A DNA stretch of 64,000 nucleotides from NCBI GenBank assembly GCA_046565765.1, contig JBKHXX010000078.1, positions 20,874 to 84,873 of the forward strand. The letters run 5' to 3'. This DNA is from JBFMCT01 sp046565765 (GTDB lineage: Bacteria > Actinomycetota > Acidimicrobiia > Acidimicrobiales > AC-14). Below are positions 31,200-38,851 of the stretch, piece after piece (the first letter of the stretch is position 1; each line of letters starts with the position of its first letter). The position numbers and the translations under genes are program-made. Below the pieces are notes generated by a model that saw nothing but the letters and a program-made list of their open reading frames with translations, was not told where the DNA came from and ran no database searches.

Positions 31200-32551
31200 G
31201 GCTTCCGCAGCAGGTAGAGCAGGGTGACGCCCTCCGCCGAGAACTTCGACACGACGTCGTAGCCGATGTCGGCGAGCACGGCGTCGAGATCGGCCTCGCA
31301 GTACTCGTGGACGTACGCCAGGCGCACGTCCCTCCAGGTCATCGGCCCACAGCGCACCCGCTCGCAGCGGGTGACGGTGGTGACGGTGTTGGGGATCACG
31401 CTACGGGCTCGCTCCCGCCGGATGGTGATCAGCTCACGGTGGTCGTCGTAGTCGGCGCCCAGGATCTCGAGCGGGCCGAAGTTGAACCGCTTCTTGGCGT
31501 CGTCGCCGATGCCGGGAGCGGCGGCGGCGCCGTCGCCCACCTGGCACCGGACCTCCAGGAGCAGGTAGTCGCCCGGGCACATCCCGTTGAGGAACATCGT
31601 CTCGAGGAAGCCGCCGTCGTCGCTCATGTTGCCCAGGGTGTTGCCCAGCAGGGCCAGCACGTTGGGGCCTGCCCGGTTCCGGTAGACGAGGGAGAACAGG
31701 CCCAGGGAATCGAAGGGGGCGATGATGCCCTTGACCGACACGTGGGCGGCGGGCCCGGTGCGGACGCTCTGGATGGCGTGGACGATCATCGCCGGGTTGA
31801 TGTCGTAGGGGTAGTAGTAGAGGGCCCCGTCCAGGGGCTCCACGGCCGATACCAGCGCGTGCACGAGGGGGCGGTCCTTCGACCCCGTACCGGGGCCGAG
31901 GCTGACCACGTCGATGTTGCCGTGGCCCGTCGAGCGCACGATCTCACTCGCGATGGCGACGGCGTTGGCCTCGCACAGCTCCACGCCCGCCCGGTAGTAG
32001 GTGTAGCGGCTGTCCTCGGTGAGCCGGACCCAGTTCAGGTAACCCCGGTGGGTCAGGTAGGCGAAGTAGGTGGGGATGGGCTGGCCGGTGTTCAGCAGCT
32101 CCCGCATGCGCTCGTAGACCCGGCCCAGCAGCGTGTCCATGCCGAGGTAGATGGTGGCGTCGACGATCCCCTCGTAGACCTCGCCGCGGCGGAGCTGGGT
32201 GGGGACGGCCGGTTCCTCGGCGACCGCCGCCCGGCGGCGGGCGGCCCGCGCTGCGGTGTCGGACCGCCAGGCGGAGAGCAGTGCCTCCTCGGTCACATCG
32301 ACCGCCGGCTTGGCGCACAGCCACTGCGTGACGATCCGCACGGTGGCCTCGCGCACCGGGAGCGAGGGCTCGCCGGTGGTGGCGTGGGGCCGGAGCCACG
32401 AGGCGATGGTGTTCTCGTGCACGTCCTCGTGGGCCTGGCGGAGCAGCTCGAGGTGCAGCGACCGCGGGGTGAGCCCGGCCTGTTGGAGGCAGCGCTCCAG
32501 GAGCCGCTTGAACTCGTACCCCGGCCCGTCGGGGGCGCCACCGCCGGCCAC
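31196..32551 (-). CDS. EgtD-like SAM methyltransferase with N-terminal HTH-like region
   Basis: A 451-residue protein. Residues about 1-110 form an extra helical region (FKRLLERCLQQAGLTPRSLH, ENTIASWLRPH) that resembles a DNA-binding helix-turn-helix. The rest matches the histidine-specific methyltransferase (EgtD) fold: NIDVVSLGPGTGSKDRPLVH (SAM loop), YYPYDINPAMI, NVLALLGNTLGNMSDDGGF, and a C-terminal beta segment. EgtD makes hercynine for ergothioneine, but the fused N-terminus and absence of other egt genes argue for another substrate. TACACT six bases before GTG 32551 marks a leaderless start. Confidence 0.7.
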   Translation of the reverse strand: MAGGGAPDGPGYEFKRLLERCLQQAGLTPRSLHLELLRQAHEDVHENTIASWLRPHATTGEPSLPVREATVRIVTQWLCAKPAVDVTEEALLSAWRSDTAARAARRRAAVAEEPAVPTQLRRGEVYEGIVDATIYLGMDTLLGRVYERMRELLNTGQPIPTYFAYLTHRGYLNWVRLTEDSRYTYYRAGVELCEANAVAIASEIVRSTGHGNIDVVSLGPGTGSKDRPLVHALVSAVEPLDGALYYYPYDINPAMIVHAIQSVRTGPAAHVSVKGIIAPFDSLGLFSLVYRNRAGPNVLALLGNTLGNMSDDGGFLETMFLNGMCPGDYLLLEVRCQVGDGAAAAPGIGDDAKKRFNFGPLEILGADYDDHRELITIRRERARSVIPNTVTTVTRCERVRCGPMTWRDVRLAYVHEYCEADLDAVLADIGYDVVSKFSAEGVTLLYLLRKP

Positions 32552-32652
32552 GGCCGGAGTGTACGGCCGGAAGTTCCCAGGATGGCCGGCTTCGGTGCAC
32601 TTCGGTGCACTTCGGGCTGGGCTTCGGGGCCGGCCTCCCGGAGGGTTGTGGC
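32552..32652. promoter_or_regulatory. Divergent region with tandem TTCGGTGCAC repeats
   Basis: Between the EgtD-like and TIGR04222 genes, TTCGGTGCAC occurs twice in direct tandem, one helical turn apart, roughly 32590-32610, with two partial TTCGGG copies after it. Each unit contains the palindrome GTGCAC. The leftward -10 TACACT (32563-32558) and the rightward ribosome site GGAGGG, seven bases before ATG 32653, are in the same gap. An operator for a repressor or activator is plausible. Confidence 0.4.
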
Positions 32653-33711
32653 ATGGACGACGTCTGGGGCATCAGCAGCGGGACCTTCGCCTCTGTCTAC
32701 GCCTACGCACTGGCGGTGGTGGCGGTGGTGGCCTGGCGCCGTCGGCGCCAGATCCTCCGGGGCCGGGACGTTGCGGCGGAGCAACTGGATCCCTACGAGC
32801 TGGCCATGATGACGGGCGGGCCGCGGCTCGTTGTGGCGGTCGCCCTCGTCAACCTCGACCGAAGCGGGTCCCTCGCCCTCAGCGACCGCATGGTGCGGGA
32901 GCTGGCGACGTCCAACGGGATCGACCTGGACGCCCTCGACGCCGGCGACCTGCACGACTGGGGCCTCGACCTGGAGATCACCCTCCTCGACGATCCGCCG
33001 CAGCCGTGCCACCCGGTCGAGCGGGCGGTTCATTCAGCGGTGCGCAGGACCAAACCGCGCTGGCCCGGCGACATCCTTGCCGCCGCCGTCACGTGCGACG
33101 AGATCGTCGAGTTGTGGTCCCGCCTCGTGGCTCGGGGCGCCATGGTGGGATGGAGGGGCAGGGCCCGCCTACGCCGCCAGTGGCGCTGGTTCGCCGCCCT
33201 GCTGGCCCTGGGCCTGGTCAGGCTGGTGGCGGAGTGGGGGGCGGGCGATAACGGGATGCCCCTGGCGCTGCTGGTCGCGGTCACCTCGGTGGGCATGGTG
33301 GTGGTGCGGACGCATGTCCCCCACCTGACCCGTGCCGGGGCCCGGGCGGCCCGGCTCCGGCGTTCGCAGCCCGGTCCGCCTGCTCAGATCGAGCCGCTGG
33401 ACCGCAAGGCCGCCCTGGCCGTGATGGCGACGTTGGGCGCGGGAGCGCTGTGGTCGCTCGACCGGCCGCTGGCGCTGGCGGTCGGAGCGGAGCCCGGCGG
33501 GGACGAGGCCGGGCAGCCGTGGTGGCGGCGTCCGGCCGATCCATGGACTGGGGTGGCGTGCGGCTGGCACGGATCCGCCGGCTGCGGCGGAGGCGGTGGG
33601 TGCGGAGCCGGCGGTGGTGGCTGCGGAGCCGGCGGTGGTGGCTGCGGCGGCGGGGGTGGCTGCGGCGGCGGTGGTGGCTGCGGCGGCGGGGGCGGGTGCG
33701 GCGGCGGGTGA
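32653..33711 (+). CDS. TIGR04222-domain membrane protein with Gly/Cys-repeat tail
   Basis: A 352-residue protein. Residues 10-28 form one helix (TFASVYAYALAVVAVVAW), then a cytoplasmic domain with ELAMMTGGPRLVVAVALVNL (TIGR04222 signature), then two helices near 175-225 (WFAALLALGLVRLVAEWG, LALLVAVTSVGMVVV). The last 45 residues are almost only Gly and Cys: seven Cys separated by five or six residues (C-GGGGG-C, C-GAGGGG-C), ending CGGG. The stop overlaps the DUF692 gene (GTGA), the family that installs Cys modifications. The tail is therefore a likely substrate, making this a membrane-attached RiPP-like precursor. Protein function unknown. Confidence 0.8.
   Translation: MDDVWGISSGTFASVYAYALAVVAVVAWRRRRQILRGRDVAAEQLDPYELAMMTGGPRLVVAVALVNLDRSGSLALSDRMVRELATSNGIDLDALDAGDLHDWGLDLEITLLDDPPQPCHPVERAVHSAVRRTKPRWPGDILAAAVTCDEIVELWSRLVARGAMVGWRGRARLRRQWRWFAALLALGLVRLVAEWGAGDNGMPLALLVAVTSVGMVVVRTHVPHLTRAGARAARLRRSQPGPPAQIEPLDRKAALAVMATLGAGALWSLDRPLALAVGAEPGGDEAGQPWWRRPADPWTGVACGWHGSAGCGGGGGCGAGGGGCGAGGGGCGGGGGCGGGGGCGGGGGCGGG
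33586..33708 (+). repeat. Tandem 18/21-base repeats encoding C-(G/A)n
   Basis: Seven units of TGCGGMGSC-type sequence, alternately 18 and 21 bases, encode the Gly/Cys tail. Third-position changes between units (GGA, GGC, GGT, GGG) keep the amino-acid pattern, so selection seems to act on protein, although replication slippage could change the unit number. Confidence 0.6.
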
Positions 33712-34799
33712 CCGCCATCCCTCGCCTGGGGCTCGGTGTGGGCTGGCGGCCGGAGCTGGCGGCACTGGCCCTCCGCCGTCCCGACCTCGGGTTCGTGGAG
33801 GTGGTGGCCGAAAGCGTCCCGGTCGACCGCCTGCCGCTGGCCCTGGTCGAGGCCCGGCGTCGGGGCCTCCACGTCATCCCCCATGGCATCGGGCTGTCGC
33901 TGGGCGGGGCCGAGCCGCCCGATCCGGCCCGGCTCGACCGCCTGGCCCGCCTGGCCGAGCGGCTGGAGGCGCCGATGGTGAGCGAGCACGTGGCGTTCGT
34001 GCGGGCGGGGGGCGTGGAGGCCGGGCACCTGCTTCCCGTGGCGCGCACCAGGGCCGCCCTGGACGTGCTCGTCGACAACGTGGCCCGGGCGGGGGAGCGG
34101 CTGCCGGTCCCTCTCGCCCTCGAGCCCATCGCCACCCTGTTCGAGTGGCCCGACCCCGAGATCGACGAGGGCGACTTCCTCCGCGAGCTGCTGGAGCGCA
34201 CCGGCGCCCTCCTCCTGCTCGACGTGGCCAACGTCCATGCCAACCGGGCCAACCTGGGCGGCGACGCGGTGACCGCCCTGCGGGCCATGCCCCTCGACCG
34301 CGTCGCCTACGTCCACGTGGCCGGTGGTGTGGAGCGCGACGGCGTCTACTACGACAGCCACCGCCACGCCGTCCCGCGGGAGGTGATCGGCCTGCTGGGC
34401 GAGCTGGCGGCGGCGGCAGGGCCCCTTCCAGCCGCCATGCTGGAGCGCGACGGCGACTTTCCCACGCTGGCCGAGCTCGACGGGGAGCTGGATGCCATCG
34501 CCAGCGCCGCCCGGCTCGGCCAGCCGGGCCCCACGGTGGCGCCAGCACGCCCCCTGCCGAGCCCGGCGCGAGCGGGCCAGCGGGCGCAGGTGGCGGCGGG
34601 CCAGGCCGCCCTCGTCGCCGCACTGGTGGACGGTCGCGCCGTGCCGGACGGGTTCCACGCCGGGCGGCTGGCGGCGGCGTCAGCGGTGCTGCGGCACAAG
34701 CGGCGGCAAGGCGGCCCCGGAGCGGTGACCCCTCCGCACCCTGCGCATGCGCCCGCTCTTCGCCGGTCTGGGGCGCGGGCACGGTCGCGCACCTGCTGA
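33708..34799 (+). CDS. DUF692 (MNIO) multinuclear iron oxidative enzyme
   Basis: A 363-residue TIM-barrel protein of the DUF692/MbnB family. Metal-ligand motifs are present: VIPHGIGLSLGG, PMVSEHVAFVR, LALEPIATLFEWPDPE, LLLLDVANVHANRANLGG, VAYVHVAGG and DSHRHAVP. MNIO enzymes use two or three irons and oxygen to modify cysteine in peptides (oxazolone/thioamide in methanobactin, beta-carbon excision in TglH, others). The GTG overlaps the stop of the TIGR04222 gene. About 90 C-terminal residues after the barrel (AQVAAGQAALVAALVDGRAV) form a helical region that may be a partner-like domain. Product unknown. Confidence 0.85.
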   Translation: MTAIPRLGLGVGWRPELAALALRRPDLGFVEVVAESVPVDRLPLALVEARRRGLHVIPHGIGLSLGGAEPPDPARLDRLARLAERLEAPMVSEHVAFVRAGGVEAGHLLPVARTRAALDVLVDNVARAGERLPVPLALEPIATLFEWPDPEIDEGDFLRELLERTGALLLLDVANVHANRANLGGDAVTALRAMPLDRVAYVHVAGGVERDGVYYDSHRHAVPREVIGLLGELAAAAGPLPAAMLERDGDFPTLAELDGELDAIASAARLGQPGPTVAPARPLPSPARAGQRAQVAAGQAALVAALVDGRAVPDGFHAGRLAAASAVLRHKRRQGGPGAVTPPHPAHAPALRRSGARARSRTC

Positions 34800-34800
34800 G

Positions 34801-35169
34801 ATGGACGCCATGGAGCCGACGGTGGCCGACGCGGTCGAGGTGGAGGCGGCGGGCACGCCGCCCAAGCAGATCCGGGAGTTCGTGGGACGGGTGGCCACCG
34901 GCCACGAGTCGGTCTCGCTGGCGGTCATGCGCAGCCCGGCGGGATGGGTGGAGCCGGCCCAGACGCCCGACTTCGACGAGCACACGGCCGTCCTGTCGGG
35001 GATGCTGGTCGTCCACCACGACGGGGGGCGGCTGGACGTGCGGGCCGGGCAGTCGGTGACCGTGCCCGCCGGGGTGCGGGTCCGCTACGAGACGCCCGCG
35101 GGCGCGGAGTACGTGGCCGTGTGCCTACCGGCCTTCGCCATGGACATCGTCCATCGAGAGGGGGCGTAG
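34801..35169 (+). CDS. Cupin-domain protein
   Basis: A 122-residue small cupin. The first motif region is DFDEHTAVLSGMLVVHHDGG and the second is VRAGQSVTVPAGVRVRYETP. The metal ligands of classical cupins (two His, Glu, His) are only partly present (DEH, HH), so binding may be altered. It directly follows the DUF692 gene (one-base gap), so it may belong to that system; sugar or small-ligand binding is the generic guess. ATG 34801 is preferred to ATG 34810. Its end overlaps menE on the other strand by 45 bases. Confidence 0.75.
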   Translation: MDAMEPTVADAVEVEAAGTPPKQIREFVGRVATGHESVSLAVMRSPAGWVEPAQTPDFDEHTAVLSGMLVVHHDGGRLDVRAGQSVTVPAGVRVRYETPAGAEYVAVCLPAFAMDIVHREGA

Positions 35170-36234
35170 GAGCCGCCGGAGGGGCTTGCCGCCCGGGGTG
35201 CGGGGGATCTCGTCGACCACCACGACCTGGCGGGGGAGCTGGGCAGGAGCGAGGTGGGGCCGGGCGAAGTCGCGGAGCTCGTCGAGGGAGGGCGCTGGGC
35301 CGGCGGCCGGGTCCGGGACCACGTAGGCCACGACCCGCTCGCCCCACTCGGGGTCGGGGGCGCCGGTCACGCACACGTCGGCCACCGCCGGATGGCCGAT
35401 CAGGGCCCCCTCGACGGCGGTGGGGCTGACGTTCACCCCGCCGGTGACGACCAGGTCCTTCTTGCGGTCGACCACCTCCAGGCGGCCGTCGGCGGTCCAG
35501 CGGCCGACGTCGCCGGTGCGCAGCCGGCCGTCGAGGCCGAGGACGGCATCGGTGGCGGGACCGTCCAGGCGGTAGCCCCGCATGACGGTCGGGCTGCGGA
35601 CGACGATCTCGCCGTCGCGGGCCAGCTCGATCTCCACGCCGGGCAGGGGACGGCCGTCGTGGACCACCCCGCCCCACGTCTCGGTCAGGCCGTAGGTGGT
35701 GGTGACGTTGGGCAGGGCGGCGATCCCGGGCGGGACCGGGGCGCCGCCGACCAGGATCGTGCGGAACCGGCTGAGGTCGGCGCCGGCGGCGAGGAGGCGG
35801 CGGACCTGGGTCGGCACCAGCGAGACCAGGGTCGCCTTCGACTCGGCCACCGCCTCCACGTCGAAGCGGTCGAGGACGTCGACGGGCACGCCCGAGGCGC
35901 CGGCCCGGGCCAGCACGGCCAGCCCGGCCACGTGGTGGAGGGGCAGGCAGCACAGCCAGCGGTCACCGGGCCCGGCCGGGACCCACCGGGCGAGGAAGGC
36001 CATGCCCCGCCAGGTGAGCTCGACGGCCCGGGGCTCGCCCGCCGTGCCCGAGGTGAGCACGACGGCGGCCACGTCGAAGTGGACCACGCGGTCGGCGGCG
36101 ATCGCCGCCTCCTGCTGCTCCCGCTGCCGGGGGCCGGCGGCGGGATCCAGGGGGGCCACCGGGCGGGCCGCGTCCCACGCCGCCCGGATGGCGGCGGCCG
36201 CCTCGACGGGCGGGAGCCGCACCGGGACGAGCAT
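35125..36234 (-). CDS. menE: o-Succinylbenzoate-CoA ligase
   Basis: A 369-residue acyl-adenylate enzyme that activates o-succinylbenzoate to its CoA thioester in menaquinone synthesis. The P-loop VVLTSGTAGEPRAV, the adenylate motif TTYGLTETWGG, TGDVGRWTADG and the C-terminal hinge DRKKDLVVTGGVNVSP are intact, with the catalytic Lys in RTPGGKPLRRLL. It is shorter than usual MenE (about 450) because the N-terminal subdomain is reduced. ATG 36234 has TACCGT six bases upstream (leaderless). It is divergent from menB; the pathway neighbours are menB, menA and menC. Its 3' end overlaps the cupin gene. Confidence 0.9.
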   Translation of the reverse strand: MLVPVRLPPVEAAAAIRAAWDAARPVAPLDPAAGPRQREQQEAAIAADRVVHFDVAAVVLTSGTAGEPRAVELTWRGMAFLARWVPAGPGDRWLCCLPLHHVAGLAVLARAGASGVPVDVLDRFDVEAVAESKATLVSLVPTQVRRLLAAGADLSRFRTILVGGAPVPPGIAALPNVTTTYGLTETWGGVVHDGRPLPGVEIELARDGEIVVRSPTVMRGYRLDGPATDAVLGLDGRLRTGDVGRWTADGRLEVVDRKKDLVVTGGVNVSPTAVEGALIGHPAVADVCVTGAPDPEWGERVVAYVVPDPAAGPAPSLDELRDFARPHLAPAQLPRQVVVVDEIPRTPGGKPLRRLLRPLSMDDVHGEGR

Positions 36235-36246
36235 GGCGGTACGGTA
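36235..36246 (-). promoter_or_regulatory. Leaderless-type -10 for menE
   Basis: TACCGT on the minus strand (36246-36241), six bases, then ATG 36234; no Shine-Dalgarno sequence. Confidence 0.5.
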
Positions 36247-36288
36247 GTTCCCTCCGTTGGAGTGATCGTTCTAGGAGTGCTGACGCCC

Positions 36289-37113
36289 GTGGATTGGGAG
36301 CCTTCCGGCGACTACGAGGACATCCGCTACGAGCTGGGCCGCGGCGACGCCGAGGGCATCGCCAAGATCACCATCGACCGTCCCGAGGTGCGCAACGCGT
36401 TCCGGCCCAAGACGGTGCGGGAGCTGGTGGAGGCGTTCGACCGGGCCCGGGACGACCCGGCGGTGGGCGTGATCATCCTGACCGGAGAGGGGCCGCTGGC
36501 CTTCTGCTCGGGCGGCGACCAGAAGGTGCGGGGGGACGACGGGTACGTCGACGAGAAGGGGATCGGGCGGCTGAACGTCCTCGACCTCCAGGTGCAGATC
36601 CGGCGGCTGCCCAAGCCGGTGATCGCCATGGTGGCGGGCTACGCCATCGGCGGCGGGCACGTCCTCCACCTGGTGTGCGACCTGACGATCGCCGCCGACA
36701 ACGCCCGGTTCGGCCAGACCGGGCCCCGGGTGGGCTCGTTCGACGGGGGGTACGGGGCCGGCCTGCTGGCCCGCACCATCGGGCTCAAGAAGGCCAAGGA
36801 GATCTGGTTCCTGTGCCGGCAGTACGACGCCCAGCAGGCTCTCGAGATGGGGCTGGTCAACACCGTCGTCCCCCTCGACCGGCTGGAGGAGGAGACGGTC
36901 GAGTGGTGCCGCACGATCCTGCACCACAGCCCCCTGGCCCTGCGGCTGCTCAAGGCCGGCTTCAACGCCGACACCGACGGGCTGGCCGGCGTGCAGCAGC
37001 TGGCGGGCGACGCCACGCTGCTCTACTACCTGTCCGAGGAGGCCCAGGAAGGCCGGGACGCCTACGTGGGCAAGCGCCCGCCCGACTTCGGCCGGTTCCC
37101 CAAGCGGCCGTGA
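36289..37113 (+). CDS. menB: 1,4-Dihydroxy-2-naphthoyl-CoA synthase
   Basis: A 274-residue crotonase-fold enzyme that closes the second ring of the naphthoquinone. Diagnostic segments are RPEVRNAFRPKTVRELVEA, FCSGGDQKVRGDDGYV, YAIGGGHVLHLVCDLTIAAD and FGQTGPRVGSFDGGYG, all typical of MenB. The oxyanion Gly residues and catalytic Asp are in place. Start is uncertain: GTG 36289 (MDWEPSGDYEDI) fits family length and has AGGAG eleven bases upstream, but GTG 36277 and GTG 36262 are also open. The stop overlaps menA (GTGA). Confidence 0.9.
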   Translation: MDWEPSGDYEDIRYELGRGDAEGIAKITIDRPEVRNAFRPKTVRELVEAFDRARDDPAVGVIILTGEGPLAFCSGGDQKVRGDDGYVDEKGIGRLNVLDLQVQIRRLPKPVIAMVAGYAIGGGHVLHLVCDLTIAADNARFGQTGPRVGSFDGGYGAGLLARTIGLKKAKEIWFLCRQYDAQQALEMGLVNTVVPLDRLEEETVEWCRTILHHSPLALRLLKAGFNADTDGLAGVQQLAGDATLLYYLSEEAQEGRDAYVGKRPPDFGRFPKRP

Positions 37114-38000
37114 CCGGCGGCAGCCTCTTCGGTTGGCGGCTGTGGGTGGCCGGGGCCCGTCCCAAGACCTTGGGGGCGTCGGTGGCCCCCGTGCTGGTGG
37201 GGACGGCGGTGGCCAGCCGGTACGGCGACGTGGTGTGGTGGCGGGCGGTGCTGGCCCTGGTGGTGTCGGTGGCCCTGCAGGTCGGGGTGAACTACGCCAA
37301 CGACTACTCCGACGGGGTGCGGGGCGTGGACACGGCCAAGCGGCGGGGGCCGATGCGCCTGACGGCGTCGGGGCTGGTGCCGCCGGGGGCGGTGAAGCGG
37401 GCCGCCATCCTGTCGTTCGCGGTGGCGGCGCTGGCCGGCATCGCCCTGGCCCTGGCCGCCGACTGGCGGCTGATCCTCGTCGGGGCGGCCTGCGTGCTGG
37501 CCGGGTGGCTGTACAGCGGCGGGCCCAAGCCCTACGCCTCGGCCGGCCTGGGCGAGGTGATGGTGCTGGTCTTCTTCGGGTTCGTGGCCACCGTCGGGTC
37601 GACGTACGTGCACGACCGGCGGCTACCGGGCCTGGCCTTCGAGGCGGCGGTGCCCATGGGCCTGGCCGCCAGCGCCATCCTCCTGGTCAACAACCTGCGC
37701 GACGTCCTCACCGACCGGGTGGCGGGCAAGCGCACGCTGGCGGTGCGGCTCGGCGAGCCGGTCACCCGCCAGATCTACCTCTCGTGCATGGCCGTGGCCG
37801 CCGTCTTCCCGCTGCTGCTCGGGGTGACGGCGCCGGGGGCGGTGGTCGGGCTGCTGGCCGCGCCGCTGGCCATCGCACCCATGAAGACGGTCGCCCGGCC
37901 TGGCGCCGACGCCCCCACCCTGGTCGGGGCCCTGGTCAAGACGGCCCGGTTCCAGCTGGTGCTGGCCGCGCTGCTGGCGGTGGGGCTGTGGGACTGGTAG
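37110..38000 (+). CDS. menA: 1,4-Dihydroxy-2-naphthoate polyprenyltransferase
   Basis: A 296-residue UbiA-superfamily membrane enzyme with eight to nine helices. It joins the polyprenyl chain to dihydroxynaphthoate, giving demethylmenaquinone. The first Asp-rich motif is VNYANDYSDGVRGVD, and the second is in LLVNNLRDVLTDRVAGKRTL. VAGARPKTLGASVAPVLVG is the family opening. It is translated with menB by a GTGA overlap and its end overlaps menC by 13 bases. Confidence 0.93.
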   Translation: MTGGSLFGWRLWVAGARPKTLGASVAPVLVGTAVASRYGDVVWWRAVLALVVSVALQVGVNYANDYSDGVRGVDTAKRRGPMRLTASGLVPPGAVKRAAILSFAVAALAGIALALAADWRLILVGAACVLAGWLYSGGPKPYASAGLGEVMVLVFFGFVATVGSTYVHDRRLPGLAFEAAVPMGLAASAILLVNNLRDVLTDRVAGKRTLAVRLGEPVTRQIYLSCMAVAAVFPLLLGVTAPGAVVGLLAAPLAIAPMKTVARPGADAPTLVGALVKTARFQLVLAALLAVGLWDW

Positions 38001-38851
38001 TCCGGGTCCCGTTGCGCGACGGCGGCTGGCGCCAGGCCGAGCTGGTCGAGGGGCCGGCGGGTTGGGGCGAGTGCTCAGCCCTGCCCGGCTATCCATGCGA
38101 CCCGACCATGGCCCGGGCCGCGGCCGAGGAGGCGGCGTGTGTGGCGTGGCCGGACGCGGTGCGCGACGAGGTCGAGGTCAACGCCCTCGTGCCCTGGGCG
38201 CCGGTGGACGAGGCGGCTCGGTTCGCCGAGGAGGCGGTGGCGGACGGCTACCGCTGCCTCAAGGTGAAGGTAGGGGGCGAGCACGGCACCGCGGTGGTGG
38301 CCGCGGTCCGCGAGGCGGCCGGGCCGCACGTTGCCATCCGGGTGGACGTCAACGGCAGGTGGGACGTCGAGCGAGCCGCGGCAGAGATCGCCGAGCTGTC
38401 CACGTACGGCATCGAGTACGTGGAGCAGCCGGTGGCCACGCTGGAGGAGCTGGCCGAGCTGCGCCGGCTCGTCCGCGTGCCGCTGGCGGCCGACGAGTGC
38501 GTGCGGTCGGTGGAGGACGCCCGCCGGCTGGCCCGGCTCGGGGCGGCCGACGTGCTGGTCGTCAAGGTGCAGCCCCTGGGCGGCGTGCGGCGGGCGATCG
38601 ACGTGGCCGAGGCGGCGGGCGGGATCCCGGTGGTCGTGACGTCGATGATGGAGACGTCGGTGGGGCTGGCTGCGGGGCTGGCCCTGGCCGCCGCCCTGCC
38701 CGAGCACGACCTGGCCTGCGGGCTGGGCACGGGCGTGCTGCTGGCCGGGGACGTGGTGGCCGAGCCGCTGGTGCCGGAGGACGGCCGGCTGCGGGTGCGC
38801 CGCCCGGCGCCCGATCCCGAGCTGCTCGATCGCTACCGGGTGGCGCCCTGA
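37988..38851 (+). CDS. menC: o-Succinylbenzoate synthase
   Basis: A 287-residue enolase-superfamily enzyme that dehydrates SHCHC to o-succinylbenzoate. The catalytic Lys is in LKVKVGG, metal ligands are in RVDVNGRW (Asp), YVEQPV (Glu) and LAADECVRS (Asp), and the second Lys is in VVKVQPLGG. The N-terminal capping domain is shortened (RVPLRDGGWRQAELVEGPAG), as in many actinobacterial MenC. GTG 37988 overlaps the end of menA by 13 bases; a later start would cut the capping domain. Confidence 0.9.
   Translation: MGLVVRVPLRDGGWRQAELVEGPAGWGECSALPGYPCDPTMARAAAEEAACVAWPDAVRDEVEVNALVPWAPVDEAARFAEEAVADGYRCLKVKVGGEHGTAVVAAVREAAGPHVAIRVDVNGRWDVERAAAEIAELSTYGIEYVEQPVATLEELAELRRLVRVPLAADECVRSVEDARRLARLGAADVLVVKVQPLGGVRRAIDVAEAAGGIPVVVTSMMETSVGLAAGLALAAALPEHDLACGLGTGVLLAGDVVAEPLVPEDGRLRVRRPAPDPELLDRYRVAP

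Noticed and set aside
33586..33708. Cys/Gly repeats as a CRISPR array or minisatellite
   Set aside because: No spacers exist, the units encode a regular C-Gn pattern in frame, and the tail ends at a normal stop coupled to the MNIO gene.
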